Source of the DNA: Goniomonas avonlea
Taxonomy: Eukaryota > Cryptophyceae > Goniomonadida > Goniomonadaceae
Reading direction: 5' to 3'
NCBI GenBank assembly: GCA_003573635.1
Contig: QUTJ01031173.1
Coordinates: forward strand, 1-10,199
Length of the DNA: 10,199 nt
The translations under genes and the position numbers were made by a program. Positions 6,563-10,199 of this stretch are shown here, piece by piece. Within the stretch, counting starts at the first letter, position 1, and every line of letters begins with the position of its first letter. The notes beneath the pieces were generated by a model, which was given only the letters and a program-made list of their open reading frames with translations, ran no database searches and was not told the DNA's origin.

Positions 6563-6688
6563 TGACCTCATGTTTCACGTACTTGACTCTCTGTGTGTGT
6601 GTGTGTCGTGTGTTGCTACTTGGTTGCTACAGTAGTTTGTATCATGGAAGATAGAGTGACGCTATCTATCAGTATCTAAGCGCTGCGC

Positions 6689-6850
6689 ATGCGTTGGACG
6701 TTTGGGAAAGTCTGCCATTCGCGCTGTCTCTTGGGTTTGCTTGTTTTTGTCGCCCTCCGACCCCCCCTTCACTCTTCTTCCTTTCTCCCCACTAACTTCC
6801 CCTGCGGGGGTCTGTCCCTCCACGTTATNNTCNATCATATCGTGTATCGC
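6689..6850 (+). CDS. Possible signal-peptide first exon on the plus strand
   Basis: ATG-initiated frame MRWTFGKVCHSRCLLGLLVFVAL: a basic N-terminus and a hydrophobic core of about ten residues, like a signal peptide. It ends at a consensus donor CGC|GTAAGTACGG at 6851, leaving phase 0 after 54 codons. Three Ns (6829-6830, 6833) fall inside. I find no convincing second exon, and the region after the hydrophobic core is Pro/Ser-rich. It lies on the opposite strand within the largest intron of the main gene. Could be chance. Confidence 0.25.
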
Positions 6851-7420
6851 GTAAGTACGGCCGTAAACCGCAGTCGTCTGCGAACTACCCGTACCGAGAG
6901 ATCACGTTATGTTCTTTGTTAACAAGTTGCGTGAAGTCACGGAACTCCCCTACCCTAGCTAACTCGTGATGACGGTGTGACAATGTGTGTGTGTGTCTGT
7001 GTCCGTTGCGAGGTGGCACTGCTAACACGTCTCCATCCATCGGTATCTCGCTCGTATCTCGCACGATCCCGTATCTATCTCCGCGCATTTTCTCTCGTTT
7101 CTCTCTTCCCCTCGTGTTGTCTTTCGCGAGAGAGTTCAAGAGTTCCAACGAGAGCGGACACTGGTCTCAACACAAGGTTTCGAGTAGACCCGCAAGGCGC
7201 CGGTTACAGCACCAGGTGCAAACGTGCAGCGGTGACATCAGCTGAGAGAGGGGGAGAGAGAGAGAGAGAGAGCGGGAGAGAGGGAGGGAGCCTCCAGCAC
7301 CCCCACGTGATCCTCACCAAATATGTCTCATCTGATCCTATTTCATCTCACCAGTGATTCCACAGGTCTGTCTGACTACACTACTTACAGGAGCCTGATT
7401 ACACAGAGATTACACAGTCA

Positions 7421-7525
7421 GTGACACACACGTCTGGCTTGAGTCAGTGTCTGCCTCTGATCACACGCTGCCGACGGGTTCTTGAAAGGTGCGGCCACCA
7501 CCCCGCTGCTGACAGCAGAAACTTG
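7421..7525 (-). pseudogene. Decayed module fragment in intron 3
   Basis: The minus-strand frame reads VSAVSSGVVAAPF and reaches a cysteine after NPSAA. It lines up with ISSVSGAAVEGTLSF and the AAC of exon 4, and with SSVSQTGAVQGVF of exons 1-2. The spacing from SxVS to the cysteine is preserved. It then runs into a TGA, and no in-phase donor follows, so it looks like an old copy of a module exon. Confidence 0.35.
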
Positions 7526-7569
7526 TATGCGTGTGGACCTGTGTGCGCGCATGTGCGCGTGCGTACGTC

Positions 7570-7735
7570 CGTAATAGCTACATTCGTGTGTGTGTGTGTG
7601 TGCGTGCCACAACCACACACAGCCACACACAGACACACACGCAGACGCAGACACAGGCACAGGCACAGGCACGGCACAGGCACAGAGAGAGACAGACAGA
7701 CACGCAGGCACACAGACACACAGACAGCGTGTGTG
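7570..7735. repeat. CA/GT and CAGACA/CAGGCA low-complexity region
   Basis: A (GT)n stretch, then (CA)n with CAGACA and CAGGCA variants. It produces long but meaningless open frames on both strands. Confidence 0.85.
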
Positions 7736-7800
7736 TCCGTTCCACGCCGGTTACGGAGTCAACCAGAAGGCACTAGAGTCGAAGCGAGTTCATGTTTCTC

Positions 7801-7978
7801 GATGTTCACCTGGCCAGATGTAACTTGTTACAACAACATGCGTGTCGTTGTTACAACAACATGGGTATATGTGTGTCACGGTCATCGTCTCGATGTTCAC
7901 CTGGCCAGATGTAAAAGCAGATGTCATCCAGCTACGTAAATCCGTTGTTACAACGACATGTGTCAATGTTCACCTGGC
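7801..7978. repeat. Array of exon-3-donor-like repeats
   Basis: TGTTCACCTGGCCAGATGTAA-like units at 7802, 7893 and 7966, each followed by GTTGTTACAAC(A/G)ACATG. On the minus strand each unit contains CCAG|GTGAACA, the sequence of the true exon 3 donor at 8436-8447. Probably amplified remnants of that exon end. Confidence 0.65.
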
Positions 7979-8098
7979 TAAAGGGGGGCGACCAGGTGAA
8001 ACTGGTAAAATAATCCCTAGTCATTGAATAGAACAGATAAGGAATGTGATCTCGATTGATTACAAAAGTGTAACCAGTTTGAGCTGTCGCCCCCCTTG
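7979..8098. mobile_element. Foldback or MITE-like inverted repeat
   Basis: Arms of about 28 bp, AAGGGGGGCGAC ... AAACTGGT at 7979-8007 and its imperfect reverse complement at 8071-8098, enclose about 63 bp of non-coding AT-rich sequence. It could be a tiny non-autonomous DNA element. No clear target-site duplication is visible. Confidence 0.45.
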
Positions 8099-8114
8099 AG
8101 CATGCAGTAAATCA

Positions 8115-8180
8115 GTAGCGGAGAGGTTGGCGTCCAAGGGACAGCACGACAGACAGGCAGAATTTGAAGTTGAGACCAGT
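8115..8180 (-). pseudogene. Decayed copy of the 3' half of exon 3
   Basis: Reads LGLNFKFCLSVVLS where exon 3 reads LGLNFNFSLSAVLS, then runs into a frame change and a stop. Nucleotide similarity to 8477-8545 is obvious (TTGAAGTTGAGACCA, ACAGCACG-CAGACAG). With the donor-like units at 7801-7978 it indicates partial duplication of exon 3. Confidence 0.6.
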
Positions 8181-8265
8181 GTGTCGTGCGGTGCTGTAGT
8201 GCCCACCATGACAGTGCGTTAACTTTTTGTAAGCCTACTTGTTGTAAATGCAAACCAGCCTTTGA

Positions 8266-8341
8266 TGGTTGCCCTGTGTACTGTGTCACGTGGTTGCCCT
8301 GTGTACTGTGTCACGTGGTTGCCCTGATTATGCCGCACGTG
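8266..8341. repeat. 25-bp tandem repeat with CACGTG at each junction
   Basis: GGTTGCCCTGTGTACTGTGT plus CACGT, two full copies and a third diverging one. E-box palindromes CACGTG fall at 8287, 8312 and 8336. Confidence 0.75.
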
Positions 8342-8380
8342 CCGGTTGATAGATATTCTAATGGACTTTTCCAGCCGATC

Positions 8381-8408
8381 TAAACCAGCCGCTGGTTTAT
8401 AAACCAGC
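8381..8408. repeat. Triple alternating palindrome TAAACCAGC / GCTGGTTTA / TAAACCAGC
   Basis: Three perfect 9-bp half-sites in alternating orientation, separated by one base and by none. The central half-site can pair with either neighbour. Lies about 35 bp from the exon 3 donor. Confidence 0.7.
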
Positions 8409-8442
8409 GACAGGAAGTAGGCAAACCGAGTTCATTGTTCAC

Positions 8443-8697
8443 CTGGCCAGTAGTGAATCCAGTGGCGGTGGCAGCAAGAGAGGTTGGAACTCCGGGGACG
8501 ACAGACAGCACGGCAGACAGACTGAAGTTGAAGTTGAGACCAAGGGCCTGAGGCTCCACGGTGCCCTCCCAAGTCGACCCAACGACTTGGCCGATGAACC
8601 CAATAGGAGAGAAATTCTCCCCGCACTCGGGTTCAATGACCCAAGCCCCAATATTGGAGAGGGACATGGTACTGGATTGCTGCCAGAGCGTCAGGTT
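8443..8697 (-). CDS. Exon 3: last third of module 1 plus linker
   Basis: Exon of 255 bp (85 codons, phase 0/0). It begins NLTLWQQ and contains IGAWVIEPECG, IGFIGQVVG and STWEGTV, then a serine/threonine/alanine-rich stretch ending TGFTTGQ at donor GGCCAG|GTGAAC. The W ... P-x-CG ... IGF-x-G-x-V ... W-x-GTV series matches the second half of exon 4 (GDWTSANPCG, VGLQGSVG, FTGTV). It carries sequons NLT and NFS (twice), as expected for a secreted domain. The acceptor (GACAGAG) is not pyrimidine-rich, so the start could be 6 bp further upstream (8703) with the same phase. The open frame continues far upstream through a minisatellite, which I treat as intron. Confidence 0.65.
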
Positions 8698-8699
8698 CT

Positions 8700-8790
8700 C
8701 TGTCTCTCTGTGTGTGCGGGTGTGTGGGTGTGCGAGAGGGCGAGCGAGCGAGCGAGCGAGAGGGAGAGAGAGGGAGAGAGGCACAAGCAC
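8700..8790. repeat. CT/GT, GCGA and GA simple repeats
   Basis: Microsatellite cluster in the intron just upstream (minus strand) of the exon 3 acceptor. It makes that acceptor unusually purine-rich. Confidence 0.75.
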
Positions 8791-8924
8791 TTTGTACATC
8801 ACGCGTGACAGCGTGCCAGATCCGTACGTGACACGAGGGACAGCAGATTGGACAGAAGATAGAGAATTTCTTTCAAAGAAACAACATCGGGACCGGGGGC
8901 ATCGGAGCCTGTAGCAGTGGGATG

Positions 8925-9150
8925 TGACCGAAGTGACTGTGGGCGTGACCGACGTGGATGTGAAGGTGATAGCTGTGGAGCGGGCGTGACCGAAGTGGAT
9001 GTGGATGTGACCGAAATGGATGTGGGCGTGACCAGAGTGGATGTGGATGTGACCAGAGTGGATGTGGATGTGACCGAACTGGATGTGGGCGTGGCCGCGG
9101 TGGGTGTGGATGTGATAGCTGTGGAGTGGGCGTGACCGAAGTGGATGCGG
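8925..9150. repeat. 24-bp minisatellite open on both strands
   Basis: Units of GTGACCGAAGTGGATGTGGA plus TGTG and variants. The plus strand reads (VTxVDVDV)n and the minus strand His/Pro/Trp-rich repeats, because the unit length is a multiple of three. A longer duplication (GATAGCTGTGGAGYGGGCGTGACCGAAG-like) marks both ends at about 8968 and 9113. Intronic by my model. Confidence 0.8.
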
Positions 9151-9337
9151 AAATTCGACTCGCCAATGTTTTTGGCCAGTTTCCAGAACCAGCATAATAT
9201 GGCCGGGTGTCCTACTCAGCTGTGACAGCACGCACGCAGGCAAGATTAGGTTAGAAACCAAGCACCGGACAACTCAGTTGTGGAACTTGAAACAGACACC
9301 CTCACCCTCACCGTCCTCCTTTTCTCTTTCTTTCTTT

Positions 9338-9341
<4 letters not shown>

Positions 9342-9390
<49 letters not shown>
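9342..9390. repeat. (CT)n microsatellite
   Basis: About 24 CT units after a CTTT-rich lead-in. Three GACGTGACT units follow at 9419-9449. Located in the intron between exons 2 and 3. Confidence 0.9.
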
Positions 9391-9393
<3 letters not shown>

Positions 9394-9504
9394 CCCCCCC
9401 AGGAAGACCCAGGTACCGTGACTGACGTGACTGACGTGACTGACGTGACTACCGCCACACAAGGACAGACGCGCGCGCACACACACACTGGCACCACCAC
9501 GTAC

Positions 9505-9585
9505 CTCTTCCCAAGAACCAGAGAGCGCGTAACTTCCATAGCACAACCCAAACGAAAACGTGAATACGCCCTGCACTGCCCCCGT
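9505..9585 (-). CDS. Exon 2: middle third of extracellular module 1
   Basis: Exon of 81 bp (27 codons, phase 0/0). It begins TGAVQGVFTFSF, carries one cysteine and ends YALSGSWEE. The acceptor is GGCGCAG and the donor is GAAGAG|GTACGTGG, a good splice site. It aligns without a gap to the middle of exon 4, where SSVS is followed by GAAVEGTLSFF, a cysteine, and then YIVSGS. Exon 1 plus exon 2 therefore rebuild the same module that exon 4 encodes without an intron. The introns on either side are almost all simple repeat and dispersed element. Function unknown; extracellular location is inferred from the rest of the protein. Confidence 0.65.
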
Positions 9586-9635
9586 CTGCGCCCGTTGGTG
9601 AGTTTGAATGTGTTGGAGTGTTCCTGTGTGCAGCT

Positions 9636-9710
9636 GAGAGAGAGAGAGAGAGTATTGAAGCACCTAGGAAACTGCAGAGCAGCCACAGATCCGTAGATCT
9701 GCCTAGGAGC
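9636..9710 (-). repeat. Dispersed CCTAGG-hairpin element, copy 3
   Basis: Third copy, in intron 1-2, with its CT tail at 9636-9652 and body 9653-9710. The body keeps the 16-bp hairpin and both CCTAGG boxes. Sequence beyond the second CCTAGG differs between copies, which sets that end of the element. Confidence 0.65.
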
Positions 9711-9779
9711 AGGACAGAAAAGGAAGAGAGGGGGGGGCGTGAGACTGCCAGTGGGCGCTGGCATGCAACGACTAGATGA

Positions 9780-9985
9780 AATTATAATATGGATGTTATA
9801 AGAATTGCAGTCTTATATTATCTTAGATTAAGAATTCCTGGATAATAAGAACTGCTCCGTGATGCCATCAGATATAAGAATCTCATTTTTTATTATAGGA
9901 GATTATCGGATGAATTCCTTTTTTCTAAGAATTTCTCCGGGATGCCATCAGAAGTAAGAATCTCATGATTCTATTATAGTAAAGA
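9780..9985. repeat. AT-rich 80-bp tandem repeat
   Basis: CTCCGTGATGCCATCAGATA and CTCCGGGATGCCATCAGAAG, at 9855 and 9935, are each followed by TAAGAATCTCAT and an ATTATAG end. A more diverged unit precedes them. Non-coding intron sequence between exons 1 and 2. Confidence 0.75.
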
Positions 9986-10032
9986 TTCAATATCAGCAGA
10001 GGGGAGTGCTCCAACGGAAATCGATGCTTCAC

Positions 10033-10104
10033 CTGTGACACACTGGAAATGTCAAGCATCCCTTGGGTGGCTCCTTGGTTGCCCACGTAGACACCAACCC
10101 ACGA
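10033..10104 (-). CDS. Exon 1 of window: first third of extracellular module 1
   Basis: Internal exon of 72 bp (24 codons, phase 0 at both ends) of the minus-strand membrane-protein gene. It reads SWVGVYVGNQG and ends LDISSVSQ. The acceptor is a pyrimidine-rich stretch ending in CTCAG and the donor is CACAG|GTGAAG. The start W-x-G-x-Y and the end ISSVS match the start of exon 4 (TWGGTY ... LYISSVS), and both follow a phase-0 acceptor. That paralogy is the main evidence that this short island is coding. It joins exon 2 in frame after SSVSQ. Upstream exons, including any signal peptide, lie beyond the right edge. The domain is not one I can name; its pattern suggests a secreted beta-sandwich repeat. 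Confidence 0.6.
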
Positions 10105-10199
10105 CTGAGACGCTGAGGGTGGAACAGCCTGTGACAGCCGTGTCAGGATTTGCTGGACCTGACTCTATTCAGACGCTCTCTCTCTCTCTATATATATAT

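Noticed and set aside
7421-7939. 172-codon plus-strand open frame
   Set aside because: Mostly (CA)n and CAGGCA repeat translated as Thr/His/Arg. No domain or start context.
8380-9261. 293-codon minus-strand open frame taken as one gene
   Set aside because: Its N-terminal part is translated 24-bp minisatellite (His/Pro repeats) and CT/GT/GCGA simple repeat. Only the 8443-8697 part matches the module, so the rest is intron that happens to be open.
9246-9764. 172-codon minus-strand open frame
   Set aside because: Dominated by (GA)n-encoded Arg/Glu and GT-rich Cys/Val repeats, and in a different frame from the genuine exon 2.
1-10199. Bacterial operon, CRISPR array or phage region
   Set aside because: No ribosome-binding-site-led gene runs, no direct repeats with unique spacers of constant length, and clear intron and SINE structure.

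Overview
This is eukaryotic DNA from a draft assembly with scattered N bases. It is full of simple repeats (GA/CT, CA/GT, poly-C, AT-rich tracts), tandem repeats and short dispersed elements. Coding potential comes as short islands bounded by AG|GT donors and pyrimidine-rich AG acceptors, not as long open frames. Introns of about 0.3 to 2 kb, exons of 40 to 312 bp and a tRNA-derived SINE point to an animal or a close relative with expanded introns. I cannot name the organism from sequence alone. No bacterial gene, rRNA or CRISPR array is visible.

The main content is the 3' part of one spliced gene on the minus strand, running from the right edge down to a stop codon at 1110-1112 and a poly(A) signal at 956-961. 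I reconstruct nine exons: 10104-10033, 9585-9505, 8697-8443, 6346 to about 6076 (or to the stop at 6035), 5238-5185, 3441-3379, 2715-2575, 1633-1594 and 1291-1110. Phases fit at every junction except after exon 4. There, either an exon is missing from my model or the 6035 stop ends an alternative transcript. The predicted product is a type I membrane protein with at least two copies of an extracellular, cysteine-containing, probably beta-rich module of about 90 residues. The shared pattern is W-x-G ... ISSVS ... F ... C ... Y-x-(V/L)-SGS ... W ... P-x-CG ... (V/I)G(L/F)xGxV ... (F/W)xGTV. A membrane-proximal region with N-glycosylation sequons, one transmembrane helix and a short arginine-rich and then acidic tail follow. 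The N-terminus and signal peptide lie outside the window. I know no name for this protein.

The locus seems to grow by local duplication. Exon 8 sits in a 241-bp tandem duplication with one decayed copy. The last codons and 3' end are present two or three times. The 3' half of exon 3 and its donor recur in decayed form, and another degenerate module fragment lies in intron 3.

Layout from left to right: 1-960 downstream flank with a SINE bounded by target-site duplications and a decayed tail copy; 1110-1687 last exon plus the duplicated exon 8; 1842-2210 a 59-bp minisatellite; 2575-3441 exons 7 and 6; 3442-5184 an intron with a plus-strand open frame of unknown nature and a 117-bp tandem repeat; 5185-5238 exon 5; 5545-5880 purine/pyrimidine inverted repeats; 6035-6346 exon 4; 6347-8442 a large intron with a possible plus-strand signal-peptide exon, a foldback element and decayed module pieces; 8443-10104 exons 3 to 1 separated by satellite-like introns.
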